The position numbers and the translations under genes were made by a program. A stretch of 64,000 bases of DNA from Tagaea sp965279565. GTDB lineage: Bacteria > Pseudomonadota > Alphaproteobacteria > CACIAM-22H2. The notes beneath the pieces are model-generated. The model was not told where the DNA came from, ran no database searches, and was given only the letters and a program-made list of their open reading frames with translations. This document shows positions 55,654 through 63,991 of the stretch, in pieces. The DNA lies in contig OZ257249.1 of NCBI GenBank assembly GCA_965279565.1, positions 868,001 through 932,000 on the forward strand, written 5' to 3'. Position 1 is the first letter of the stretch. Every line of letters starts with the position of its first letter.

Positions 55654-56708
55654 CAGCTCGTTCCGAGACGCTCGAGCGCGTAGCGCTTCGAGCGGATCGA
55701 TTCGACCCATCCGATATTCGCGAGATACCAGTCGATCGTCGCGGCGAGACCGGTTCGGAAATCCCGCTCCGGCTTCCAGCCCAGTTCCGCAAACGCCTTC
55801 GCCGCATCGATCGCGTAGCGGAAATCGTGGCCCGGTCGGTCCGAAACGAACTCGATCAGCTTGCGTCGCGAGCCGTGTGGCAGGGTACCGAGCCGGGCAT
55901 CGAGCGTGTCGCAGATCGCGTTGACGACATCGATGTTGGCAAGCTCCGCGCCGCCGCCGAACCCGTAGGATTCGCCCGGTCGGCCGCGCTTCAACGCCAG
56001 CCAGAGCCCGGCCGCATGGTCCTCGACATGCAGCCAGTCGCGCACATTGAGGCCCGCACCGTACACAGGCAGCTGCTCGCCGGCCTTGGCCTTGGCGATC
56101 ATCAGCGGGATCAGCTTTTCCGGAAACTGCCACGGCCCGTAATTGTTCGAACAGTTGGTCACCAGTACCGGCAGGCCGTAGGTGCGGCTCCAGGCGCGCA
56201 CGAGATGGTCCGAGGCCGCCTTCGTCGCCGCATAGGGCGAGTTCGGCGCATAGGCGGTCGTCTCGTCGAAAGGCGGATCGTCGGCCGCCAGCGCGCCGAA
56301 AACCTCGTCCGTCGAGACATGCAGGAACCGGAACCCGTCGCGCGCAGCACCTTCCAGCCCGCGCCAGTAGGCAAGCGTTTCGACGAGCAGGCGCGCGGTC
56401 GCCCCCACGTTGGTCTCGACGAAGGCGAGCGGTCCGTCGATCGAGCGGTCGACATGCGTCTCGGCGGCGAAGTTTACGACGGCATCCGGGCGATGGGCCG
56501 CGAAGGTCGCGCGCATCGCGTCCCGGTCGCCGATATCGGCGTGGACGAACGTGTAGCCGGCGCCCGCGATGGCGGCGACCGCGTCCGGGTTCGCGGCATA
56601 GGTCAGCTTGTCGACATTGACCGTCCGCGCCGACTTGAGCCCGGCGACATGGCGCAGGAATGCCGACCCGATGAACCCGCAGCCGCCGGTGACCAGGATC
56701 GTGCGCAC
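55653..56708 (-). CDS. rfbB: dTDP-glucose 4,6-dehydratase
   Basis: 351 residues. ILVTGGCGFIGSAFLRHVAG, NFAAETHVDRSIDGPLAFVE, HVSTDEVFGALAADDP (catalytic Asp-Glu), PYAATKAASDHLVRAW (YxxxK) and NCSNNYGPWQFPEKLIPL are diagnostic of RfbB. It makes dTDP-4-keto-6-deoxyglucose, which feeds RfbC/RfbD and could also feed other pathways nearby. It lies one base downstream of rfbA. Confidence 0.97.
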   Translation of the reverse strand: MRTILVTGGCGFIGSAFLRHVAGLKSARTVNVDKLTYAANPDAVAAIAGAGYTFVHADIGDRDAMRATFAAHRPDAVVNFAAETHVDRSIDGPLAFVETNVGATARLLVETLAYWRGLEGAARDGFRFLHVSTDEVFGALAADDPPFDETTAYAPNSPYAATKAASDHLVRAWSRTYGLPVLVTNCSNNYGPWQFPEKLIPLMIAKAKAGEQLPVYGAGLNVRDWLHVEDHAAGLWLALKRGRPGESYGFGGGAELANIDVVNAICDTLDARLGTLPHGSRRKLIEFVSDRPGHDFRYAIDAAKAFAELGWKPERDFRTGLAATIDWYLANIGWVESIRSKRYALERLGTS

Positions 56709-56709
56709 T

Positions 56710-57591
56710 TCAGCGCCTGCCGATCAGCCGGAGCAGATACTCGCCATAGCCGCTCTTGCGCAGCGGCTCGGCAAGCTTCGCCAGCGCATCGTCGCCGATC
56801 CAGCCCTGGCGCCAGGCGATTTCCTCGGGACAGCCGATCTTCATGCCCTGCCGGCGTTCGACGGCGGCGATGAAGTTCGACGCGTCGAGCAGCGAATCCT
56901 GTGTACCGGTATCGAGCCAGGCGTTTCCGCGCCGGAGCGATTCCACGTTCAGCAGGCCGTCGGCAAGATAGGCGCGGTTGAGGTCAGTTATCTCCAGCTC
57001 GCCGCGCGGGCTCGGGCGCAGCTTGCGCGCGCGCTTGCTGGCTTCACCGTCGTAGAAATAAAGACCGGTGACGGCGAGGTTCGACTTGGGCGCCGATGGT
57101 TTCTCGACGAGGCTGGTGGCCTTGCCGGCCGCATCGAGCTCGACGACGCCGTAGCGCTCCGGATCGGAAACCGTATAGGCGAAAACGGTGGCACCCGGCT
57201 CGGTCCGGCCGGCCGCCGCCTGCAGGCGGCGCGACAGTCCTTCGCCGTAGAAGATGTTGTCACCGAGGATCAGCGCCGACGGCCGACCGGAGAGGAATTC
57301 CTCAGCGATCAGGTAGGCCTGCGCGATGCCTTCGGGCTTCGGCTGCTCGGCATAGACGATGTCGATGCCCCAGGCCTTGCCGTCGCCGAACAGGCGCCTG
57401 AATCCCGGAAGATCGACGGGCGTGGAGATCAGCAGGATGCGCCGGATACCGGCGAGCATCAGCGTCGACAGCGGATAATAGACCATCGGCTTGTCGTAGA
57501 CCGGCAGCAGCTGCTTGGACGTGGCCACGGTCGACGGATGCAGGCGCGTACCCGCTCCCCCCGCCAGTACGATGCCAAGTCGTTCGGTCAT
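56710..57591 (-). CDS. rfbA: Glucose-1-phosphate thymidylyltransferase
   Basis: 293 residues. The nucleotide loop IVLAGGAGTRLHPSTVATSK followed by QLLPVYDKPMVYYPLSTLM, and LILGDNIFYGEGLSRRL, GATVFAYTVSDPERYGVVEL and YLADGLLNVESLRRGNAWLD with TGTQDSLL are all RfbA signatures. It makes dTDP-glucose. The start overlaps the rfbC stop by four bases (ATGA). Confidence 0.97.
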   Translation of the reverse strand: MTERLGIVLAGGAGTRLHPSTVATSKQLLPVYDKPMVYYPLSTLMLAGIRRILLISTPVDLPGFRRLFGDGKAWGIDIVYAEQPKPEGIAQAYLIAEEFLSGRPSALILGDNIFYGEGLSRRLQAAAGRTEPGATVFAYTVSDPERYGVVELDAAGKATSLVEKPSAPKSNLAVTGLYFYDGEASKRARKLRPSPRGELEITDLNRAYLADGLLNVESLRRGNAWLDTGTQDSLLDASNFIAAVERRQGMKIGCPEEIAWRQGWIGDDALAKLAEPLRKSGYGEYLLRLIGRR

Positions 57592-58121
57592 AGCTCGGCC
57601 AGCCCCGGTGCGTTCGCGTCGCGTTCGGACAGTATCGCAGTCGCCGGATCGATCTTCCAGTCGATGCTGATGCGCGGGTCGTTCCAGCGCAGGACGCGTT
57701 CGTCCTTGGGGCTATAGGGCCCGGTGACCTTGTAGGCGAAATCGGCGAAATCGCTCAGCACCGCGAAACCGTGCGCGAAACCCGTCGGCACCCAGAGCTG
57801 CCGGCGGTTCTCGGCCGAAAGCTCGACACCATACCATTTTCCGTAAGTCGGACTTTCACGGCGAATGTCGACGACGGCGTCCCACACCGCACCGGCGACG
57901 ACCGACACGAGCTTTCCCTGTGGATTGGGGTCCTGCCAGTGCAGGCCGCGCACGGTGTTGCGCCGCGAACGCGAGAGATTGTCCTGCACGAACGGCCCCG
58001 GAATGCCGGCGGCGGCGTAGCGCTCGGCGTTCCACGTCTCGAGGAACTGGCCGCGCGCGTCGCCGAAGACCTTCGGCTCGACCAGCTTCAGGCCCGGCAG
58101 GTCGAGATCGACGACGTTCAT
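57588..58121 (-). CDS. rfbC: dTDP-4-dehydrorhamnose 3,5-epimerase
   Basis: 177 residues, cupin-fold epimerase. Blocks: LVEPKVFGDARGQFLETWNA, FVQDNLSRSRRNTVRGLHWQ (catalytic His in RGLHWQDP), KLVSVVAGAVWDAVVDIRRE, WVPTGFAHGFAVLSDFADFA and YKVTGPYSP. It epimerises C3 and C5 of the 4-keto sugar. It starts at the ATG at 58121 and overlaps the stop of the upstream SDR by four bases. Confidence 0.96.
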   Translation of the reverse strand: MNVVDLDLPGLKLVEPKVFGDARGQFLETWNAERYAAAGIPGPFVQDNLSRSRRNTVRGLHWQDPNPQGKLVSVVAGAVWDAVVDIRRESPTYGKWYGVELSAENRRQLWVPTGFAHGFAVLSDFADFAYKVTGPYSPKDERVLRWNDPRISIDWKIDPATAILSERDANAPGLAEL

Positions 58122-59062
58122 ACGTTTCCGTAGACCGAGTTGCGGATCATCCGGAAGCCCTTCATCAGCTCGACGATGCCGTCGTCGAGCGAGAATTTCG
58201 GCATGAAGCCGGTTGCCTCGATGCGCGCGTTCGACACGATGTAGTCGCGCTTGTCCGGATCCTCGCCGATCGGCGCCTCGATGAACACGAAACCCGGAAC
58301 ATGCTTGCGGATCCGTTCGCACAGCTCCCACTTCGAGATGTTCGCGTCCGAAAGGCCGACGTTATAGGGACGGTTCTTCATCGAATCGAACTTGGCGAGG
58401 CCGTGCAGGAACGCGTTCGCCACGTCGCGTACATGGATGTAGTTGCGCTTGAAGTGCGGCTCGAACAGCACGACCGCGCGGTCGGTCACGGCGCGATGCA
58501 CGAAATCGTTGACCAGCAGGTCGATGCGCATGCGCGGACTCATGCCGAACACGGTGGCAAGCCGGAACGAGATCGCGTTGCCGCGCGCCAGCACCGCTTC
58601 CTCCGCCTCGACCTTCGTGCGCCCGTAGAGCGAGATCGGCCGCAGCGGCGTGTCCTCGGTGCATTCCTTGCCCTTCTCGCCCACGCCGTAGCCGGAATTC
58701 GTCACCGGCATCAGCACGCGCTGGGAAGGCGAGAGCATCTTCATCAGCGTGACGACCGCCTCGCGGTTGATCGATTCCGCACCCGGCTTGTCGGCGTTGC
58801 ACAGGGGGGCGCCGACGAGGGCGGCCAGCGGGATCACCGCGTCGGCCTTCGCGACCAGCGGCTTAAGCACCGCTTCGTCGCGGGCGTCGCCGCGCGCGAC
58901 GTCGAAATCCGGATGCGCGCAGACATGCGCCAGCGGCATCTGCTTGAACATGAAATTGTCGACGACCGTCACGGCGTACCCGGCATCGAGCAGGGCCGGC
59001 GCCAGCGTCGAGCCCAGATAGCCCGCACCGCCGGTAATCAGAACGCGCGTCTTGCCCGCCAT
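58118..59062 (-). CDS. NAD-dependent epimerase/dehydratase (extended SDR) heading the rfb operon
   Basis: 314 residues. VLITGGAGYLGSTLAPALLD NAD loop, ADAVIPLAALVGAPLCNADK, VTNSGYGVGEKGKECTEDTP (Thr/Ser region), SLYGRTKVEAEEAVLARGN (YxxxK) and FKRNYIHVRDVANAFLHGLA. It acts on a nucleotide sugar as an epimerase, dehydratase or 4-reductase; the type is not fixed by the motifs. It is the first gene of the rfbCABD operon (4-base overlap) and is divergent from the GHMP kinase, 117 bases away in a region with AT-rich patches (GATATAGGTGATATTTC). Confidence 0.9.
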   Translation of the reverse strand: MAGKTRVLITGGAGYLGSTLAPALLDAGYAVTVVDNFMFKQMPLAHVCAHPDFDVARGDARDEAVLKPLVAKADAVIPLAALVGAPLCNADKPGAESINREAVVTLMKMLSPSQRVLMPVTNSGYGVGEKGKECTEDTPLRPISLYGRTKVEAEEAVLARGNAISFRLATVFGMSPRMRIDLLVNDFVHRAVTDRAVVLFEPHFKRNYIHVRDVANAFLHGLAKFDSMKNRPYNVGLSDANISKWELCERIRKHVPGFVFIEAPIGEDPDKRDYIVSNARIEATGFMPKFSLDDGIVELMKGFRMIRNSVYGNV

Positions 59063-59179
59063 CTGCCGTCACTCCCTCTCCGGATTCCGCGACCGAACTG
59101 GTAAGCGACTGATATAGGTGATATTTCTTATCCTTGCAATTGATCGTCTCGATTCGCCCCGCAATGGAGCCCGCCGACC

Positions 59180-60184
59180 GTGATCATCTCGCGCACCCCG
59201 TATCGCCTGTCCTTCTTCGGCGGCGGCACCGATTACCCGAAATGGTACCTGCAGCATGGGGGCGCGGTCATCGGCACGGCGATCGACAAGTACTGCAACA
59301 TCTCGCTTCGCCGCCTGCCGCCTTTCTTCGAACATCGCTACAGGGTGGTGTGGTCGCGCATCGAGCTGGTCAACGACCTGCTCGAGATCGAGCATCCGGC
59401 CGTGCGCGCCGTCCTGCTCGACCAGAAGGAACGGCGCGGCCTCGAAATCCACCATGACGGCGACCTGCCGGCGCGCTCGGGCCTCGGCTCGTCGTCGGCG
59501 TTCACGGTCGGGCTGCTCAACGCGCTCTACGCGCTGCGCGGCCAGATGATCTCGAAGCACAGGCTCGCCGAGGAGGCGATCCGCATCGAGCAGCACGTCA
59601 TCCGCGAGCCGGTCGGCAGCCAGGACCAGATCTGGGCGGCCTATGGCGGACTCAACCGGATCGATTTCCGCTCCGACGGGACGTTCTCGGTCACGCCGAT
59701 GATCCTGACCGTCGCCCGGCGCGAGGAGCTTGAAGGTTCGCTGATGCTGTTCTTCACCGGGCTCTCGCGTTACGCGATGACGATGGCGAGCAAGCAGATC
59801 GCCAACATGGGTGCGAAGGAGAAGAACCTTCACCGCATGCGCGAGATGGTCGACGAGGCGGAAGCGATCATCTCCAGCCCGTCGCGCCCGATGCTGGATC
59901 TGGGTGCCTTGATGCACGACGGCTGGCGGCTGAAGAAGGAACTGGCCGAGGGCGTGTCGACCTCGACGATCGACCAGATCTACGAGGCGGGCATCTCGGC
60001 AGGTGCCGTCGGCGGCAAGCTTCTGGGGGCAGGCGGCGGCGGCTTCATCGCGTTCGTCGCCCCGCCCGAGAAGCGGCAGGCGATCCGCGAACGGCTCAAG
60101 GACCTGATCGAGGTCGACATCAAGACGGGTGCGGACGGCAGCCGCATCGTCGTCTACGAACCGGACGTCTCGGAAGGGCGCTAG
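59180..60184 (+). CDS. GHMP-family sugar kinase (heptose-7-phosphate kinase HddA-like)
   Basis: 334 residues from a GTG at 59180; GGAG at 59166-59169 supports this start, and the ATG at 59164 is out of frame. Blocks: ISRTPYRLSFFGGGTDYPKW, DLPARSGLGSSSAFTVGLLN (the ATP phosphate loop), EPVGSQDQIWAAYGGLNRID and GGKLLGAGGGGFIAFVAPPE, all as in D-glycero-D-manno-heptose-7-phosphate kinases. GmhA, HddC and GmhB partners are absent from the window, so the sugar may differ. It is convergent with the ColD-like gene, one base apart. Confidence 0.9.
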   Translation: MIISRTPYRLSFFGGGTDYPKWYLQHGGAVIGTAIDKYCNISLRRLPPFFEHRYRVVWSRIELVNDLLEIEHPAVRAVLLDQKERRGLEIHHDGDLPARSGLGSSSAFTVGLLNALYALRGQMISKHRLAEEAIRIEQHVIREPVGSQDQIWAAYGGLNRIDFRSDGTFSVTPMILTVARREELEGSLMLFFTGLSRYAMTMASKQIANMGAKEKNLHRMREMVDEAEAIISSPSRPMLDLGALMHDGWRLKKELAEGVSTSTIDQIYEAGISAGAVGGKLLGAGGGGFIAFVAPPEKRQAIRERLKDLIEVDIKTGADGSRIVVYEPDVSEGR

Positions 60185-60185
60185 T

Positions 60186-61361
60186 TCAGCGCACGGCCTT
60201 GTCGAGGACCTTGCGCAGCGTCTCGATCTGCGCGGTCAGGTCCTGCGGATGGTTGCCGACGAAGAAGCCGCGGTCGTGCGCCAGTTCGGCGTTCGGCACG
60301 CCGTTCCCGACGACGTCGTAATCGTAATACTTGATCGTGTCGTGGCGCAGGAAGCAGCCGCCGGTGATGATCCGGAAGCCGATGTCGGCCTGCTTGAGGG
60401 CTGCGAAGATCTTCTCGCGGTCCAGATCCTTCTTCGGATTGAGGATCAGCGTGAAGCAGAAGGACGAGCTCTGCCCGTGCTCCTTCTGGATGATGAAGTT
60501 CTCGTCGCCCGCGAAATGCTTCTGGAACGTCGCGAGGTTCGCGCGCCGCGCCTTCGTCATCACCGGCAGCTTCTTGAGCTGCTCGAGGCCGACGGCGGCC
60601 TCCATCTCCAGTGGGCGCACGTTATAGCCCGGGAACAGGAAGCGATACGCCTCGAAATGGTCACTGGCCGTGCGCTTGAACAGCGGCGAATCCGGCGGAA
60701 TGTCGCGCGTCCAGCCGTGCGCGCGCATGCATTTCAGCAGGTGGAAGAGCTCTAGATCGTCGGTCAGCACCATCCCGCCTTCCATCGTCGAGATGTGGTG
60801 CGAGAAGAAGAAGCTGAACGTGTTGAGATCGCCGAGCGTGCCGGCCTTCTTGCCCGAGGGCAGGACCGCATCCATCGATTCGCAGTTGTCCTCGATGAAC
60901 CAGAGACCGTGCCTGTCGCAGAAGGCGCGCATCTCGTCGAGGCGGGCCGGATTGCCGAGGATCGAGACGGCGAGCAGCGCCTTCGTCTTCGGCGTCAGCG
61001 CCTGTTCGAGCTTCGAGACGTCCATGTTGAGCGTCTCGAGCTCGACATCGACGAACCGGCATTTGAGGCCGTACTGCTGCAGCGGATGATAGGTCGTGCT
61101 CCACGAGATCGCCGGCACGATCACCTCGTCGCCGCGCGCAAGCGGCCGCGACGAATGGTAGGCGAGTGCGGCGACGCAGATCAGGTTCGCCGACGAGCCC
61201 GAATTGACCATCACGCCATACTTCTTGCCATGGTACGCGGCGAAGGCCGCCTCCATCGCGGCGACGCGTTCGCCCATCGTGAAGCGGCCCGACGCGATGA
61301 CGGACTGGAGCGCGTCGATCTCCTCCTGTCCCCAGGAGGGTGCGGCGAGTTCATAGAACAT
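60186..61361 (-). CDS. ColD/RfbH-type PLP-dependent sugar 3-dehydratase
   Basis: 391 residues, aspartate-aminotransferase fold of the DegT group. The position of the Schiff-base Lys is occupied by His: NTFSFFFSHHISTMEGGMVL. This HH-for-K change is the mark of GDP-4-keto-6-deoxymannose 3-dehydratase ColD and CDP-sugar dehydratase E1 (RfbH). Further ColD-like blocks: VMVNSGSSANLICVAALAYH, ISWSTTYHPLQQYGLKCRFV, MRAHGWTRDIPPDSP, LFPGYNVRPLEMEAAVGLEQ and FFVGNHPQ. It should remove the C3 hydroxyl of a 4-keto-6-deoxy sugar nucleotide. One-base overlap with E1 beta upstream (TGATG). Confidence 0.9.
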   Translation of the reverse strand: MFYELAAPSWGQEEIDALQSVIASGRFTMGERVAAMEAAFAAYHGKKYGVMVNSGSSANLICVAALAYHSSRPLARGDEVIVPAISWSTTYHPLQQYGLKCRFVDVELETLNMDVSKLEQALTPKTKALLAVSILGNPARLDEMRAFCDRHGLWFIEDNCESMDAVLPSGKKAGTLGDLNTFSFFFSHHISTMEGGMVLTDDLELFHLLKCMRAHGWTRDIPPDSPLFKRTASDHFEAYRFLFPGYNVRPLEMEAAVGLEQLKKLPVMTKARRANLATFQKHFAGDENFIIQKEHGQSSSFCFTLILNPKKDLDREKIFAALKQADIGFRIITGGCFLRHDTIKYYDYDVVGNGVPNAELAHDRGFFVGNHPQDLTAQIETLRKVLDKAVR

Positions 61362-62452
61362 CAGAACGGACCCTTGAACTGGAGCTGGTAGGCGAGCTGC
61401 GCGCTTGCCGGATCGGGCGCCCAGGCGGCGGTCCCCGGGCGCGCAAGTGCATGCGCCTCGGCGGCGATCGTCGCCGGGTTGGGATAGAACGCCGCCTCGA
61501 GGATCGGCGAAGGCGGGCACGGCGTGGGCGAGAAGCCCATCCGGCGGATCGTGATCTGCATGTCGCCGCAGGCCTCGGCCACGCGCGCGGCGATCTCGGC
61601 ACCCGCTCCGCACATGTTCCAGCCGTTGTCGACGATCAGCAGCTTGCGCGTGCGGCGCACGCTTTCGACGATCGTATCGCTGTCGAGCGGCGAGAGCCAG
61701 ATCGGGTCGATCACTTCGGCCGATACGCCGACTTCCTTGAGAAGCTCGGCGGCGCGCAGCGCCTCGACGACCATGTTCGAGATGCCGACCACCGTCACGT
61801 CGCGGCCCCAGCGGCACACGCGCGAACGGCCCGGCGGCACGACATAGGCCCCTTCGGCGACGAACGCCTCGGTGGCGTAGAGCAGGCGGTGCTCGACGAA
61901 CACGACCGGATTGTCGTCGCGGATCGCGGCGATCATGGCGCCCTTGGCGTCGTGCGCGTTCGAGGGCGCACAGACCTTGAGGCCGGGCACGTGCATGAAC
62001 ATCGAATGCAGGCCCTGGCTGTGCTGGGCGCCCTGCCCCCACGACTTGCCGATGATCGTGCGCACGACCAGCGGCACCTTCACCTGGCCGCCGTACATGT
62101 AGCGGGCCTTGGCGGCGATGTTGACGAGCTGGTTCATGCACAGCATCAGGAAGTCCATGCGGATATGCACATGGATCGGCCGCATGCTCGCCATCGCGGC
62201 GCCGATGGCCACACCCGTCATCGCGTCTTCCGACAAGGGCGTGGTGAAGACGCGCCCGGCGCCGAACTTCTCGAGCAGGCCGCGCGTCGAGCCCTGGATC
62301 GCCTTGTGGTCGTCGACGTCGAGGCCGAACACGAACACCTTGGGATCGCGCGCCATCTCCAGCGCCACGGATTCCGACAGCGCGTCGACATAGCGCAGGA
62401 TGCGCCGCCCGTCTTCCTTGCGGCCCGGCCAGGCGAGCTTATGCGAAGACAT
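61361..62452 (-). CDS. Thiamine-diphosphate-dependent E1 component, beta subunit
   Basis: 363 residues, transketolase pyrimidine-domain plus C-terminal domain, as in pyruvate/acetoin dehydrogenase E1 beta. The activating Glu lies in VFTTPLSEDAMTGVAIGAAM; other blocks are RTIIGKSWGQGAQHSQGLHS, APSNAHDAKGAMIAAIRDDN and VDNGWNMCGAGAEIAARVAE. No E2 (lipoyl acyltransferase) or E3 gene is near. The stop shares one base with the ColD-like start; its own start overlaps E1 alpha by 14 bases. Confidence 0.9.
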   Translation of the reverse strand: MSSHKLAWPGRKEDGRRILRYVDALSESVALEMARDPKVFVFGLDVDDHKAIQGSTRGLLEKFGAGRVFTTPLSEDAMTGVAIGAAMASMRPIHVHIRMDFLMLCMNQLVNIAAKARYMYGGQVKVPLVVRTIIGKSWGQGAQHSQGLHSMFMHVPGLKVCAPSNAHDAKGAMIAAIRDDNPVVFVEHRLLYATEAFVAEGAYVVPPGRSRVCRWGRDVTVVGISNMVVEALRAAELLKEVGVSAEVIDPIWLSPLDSDTIVESVRRTRKLLIVDNGWNMCGAGAEIAARVAEACGDMQITIRRMGFSPTPCPPSPILEAAFYPNPATIAAEAHALARPGTAAWAPDPASAQLAYQLQFKGPF

Positions 62453-63413
62453 CGGTGGACAGCTCCTGCACGGCGGGGAACGGCGAATCTTCGGCGAATT
62501 TCACGGCCGCCGCGACTTCGGCTTCGACGGCCGCGTCGATCTTCGAGCGGATTGCGGCGGGCAGCGCCTTGGCGGCGATGGCGACCGGATCCTTCTTCTG
62601 CCATTTCAGCAGCGTCGAACGGCTGCGGAAACCGGCGTCGTAGTCCTCGCCCGGTCCGACATGCTCGCGCCACCGCCACGTCATGCATTCGAGGAAGATC
62701 GGTCCGCCGCCTTTGCGCATCTTCGGCAACGCCTTGGCCACATGGGCGCGGATCGCCTTCGTGTCGGAATCGGCAAAGCGCTTCGTCGGGATGCCGTAGG
62801 TGGCCACGCGCGCGCAGATCTTGTCGGTCGCCTGGCGCTTGGCGATCGGCTCGTGGATGGCGAATCCGTTGTTCTCGCACACGAAGATCACGGGCAGCTT
62901 GTGCAGCGCCGCGAAGTTCAGGCTTTCCGGAAAGCAGCCTTCCTCGGTCGCACCGTCGCCCATGAAGCAGGCGACGACGGCGCCGGTACCCAGCATCTTC
63001 TGCGCCATCGCGAATCCGACGGCGACGGGAACGGTCGTGCCGACGACGGCCGAAGTGCCCAGCACGTTGGCCTTCATGTCGATCAGGTGCATCGAGCCGC
63101 CCTTGCCGCGGGCACACCCGGTGTCCTTGCCGTAGAGTTCGGCCATCATCGCCGGCAGCGAACCGCCCTTGGCGAGATACGTCGCATGGCCGCGATAGGT
63201 GCCGGAAACCGCGTCGCGCGGCTCGAGCGGATCGCACACGCCGACGGCGACACCTTCCTGCCCGATCGACAGATGCACCGGGCTCTTGATCTTGTCCGTC
63301 GGATAGATGCGCGCGACTTCTTCCTCGGCGCGCCGGATGCGGCGCAGGGCGGCATAGAGCCTTTCGGCATCGGTACCGGCGCTGCGCGGTTTGATCGCTT
63401 TCTTGGCCGCCAT
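62439..63413 (-). CDS. Thiamine-diphosphate-dependent E1 component, alpha subunit
   Basis: 324 residues, E1 alpha of the pyruvate/acetoin dehydrogenase type: SIGQEGVAVGVCDPL, GTYRGHATYLAKGGSLPAMM, TGCARGKGGSMHLIDM and the ThDP/Mg motif GDGATEEGCFPESLNFAALH continuing to ENNGFAIH. With E1 beta it would decarboxylate a 2-oxo acid and transfer the active aldehyde. It is the first gene of an operon with E1 beta and the ColD-like dehydratase, so the acceptor is more likely a keto-sugar nucleotide than lipoate (inference). The start is the ATG at 63413. Confidence 0.9.
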   Translation of the reverse strand: MAAKKAIKPRSAGTDAERLYAALRRIRRAEEEVARIYPTDKIKSPVHLSIGQEGVAVGVCDPLEPRDAVSGTYRGHATYLAKGGSLPAMMAELYGKDTGCARGKGGSMHLIDMKANVLGTSAVVGTTVPVAVGFAMAQKMLGTGAVVACFMGDGATEEGCFPESLNFAALHKLPVIFVCENNGFAIHEPIAKRQATDKICARVATYGIPTKRFADSDTKAIRAHVAKALPKMRKGGGPIFLECMTWRWREHVGPGEDYDAGFRSRSTLLKWQKKDPVAIAAKALPAAIRSKIDAAVEAEVAAAVKFAEDSPFPAVQELSTDVFA

Positions 63414-63517
63414 GGAATCCGGTCTTTCGCGCGGAAAATAGGGCCCGACTCGAAGGCCGGTCGCCGATATTGGGGGCACCCCAGACACAAGATCAAGTCC
63501 AGCGTGGGACTGCGAAC

Positions 63518-63991
63518 CTAGGCGCGGTGATAGGGATGCCCGGCAAGGATCGAGGCCGCGCGCCAGAGCTGTTCGGACAGCATCGCGCGCGCCAGCAGAT
63601 GCGGCCACGTCATGGCGCCGAGCGACAGCCGGAAGCGCGCATCGGCCACCAGCGATTCGTCGAGCCCATCAGCACCGCCGATGACGAAGGCGATCGCGCC
63701 GGTCGAATCGTCGCGCCAGCGGGCGAGATGCCGGGCGAATTCTTCGGTGGAAAGCGGTTTGCCGCGCGGGTCGAGCACGACGAGCAGTGCGCCGGCCGGG
63801 ATCTGGGCGCGCAGCTTCTCGGCTTCCTCGGTCTTGCGGGAAGCGGGCGTCTTCGACTTCGTCTCGATTTCCCGGCATTCGAGCGGGCCGATTCCGGCCG
63901 GGGCGGTCTTCAGCCGTTTCGCGTATTCGGCGAACAGCGCGTCTTCCGGCGTGCCGCGCGCGCGTCCCGCCGCGACCACAAAAATCCGCAT
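63518..63991 (-). CDS. rlmH: 23S rRNA (pseudouridine1915-N3)-methyltransferase
   Basis: 157 residues, SPOUT-class methyltransferase. Family features: RIFVVAAGRARGTPEDALFA start, LLVVLDPRGKPLSTEEFARH, IAFVIGGADGLDESLVADAR (knot SAM-binding loop) and the invariant C-terminus LARAMLSEQLWRAASILAGH followed by PYHRA. It methylates pseudouridine 1915 of 23S rRNA in the 70S ribosome. About 105 bases separate it from the E1 alpha start, and I see no further feature there. The nucleotides to the right of its ATG end the window. Confidence 0.97.
   Translation of the reverse strand: MRIFVVAAGRARGTPEDALFAEYAKRLKTAPAGIGPLECREIETKSKTPASRKTEEAEKLRAQIPAGALLVVLDPRGKPLSTEEFARHLARWRDDSTGAIAFVIGGADGLDESLVADARFRLSLGAMTWPHLLARAMLSEQLWRAASILAGHPYHRA

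Noticed and set aside
60186..61361. Annotation as an ordinary DegT aminotransferase
   Set aside because: The PLP lysine is missing and the HHISTMEGG segment matches the dehydratase branch.
61361..63413. Pyruvate or branched-chain keto acid dehydrogenase of central metabolism
   Set aside because: No E2 or E3 gene is adjacent, and the operon partner is a sugar dehydratase. The assignment stays open at the level of substrate, but a central-metabolism role is less likely.
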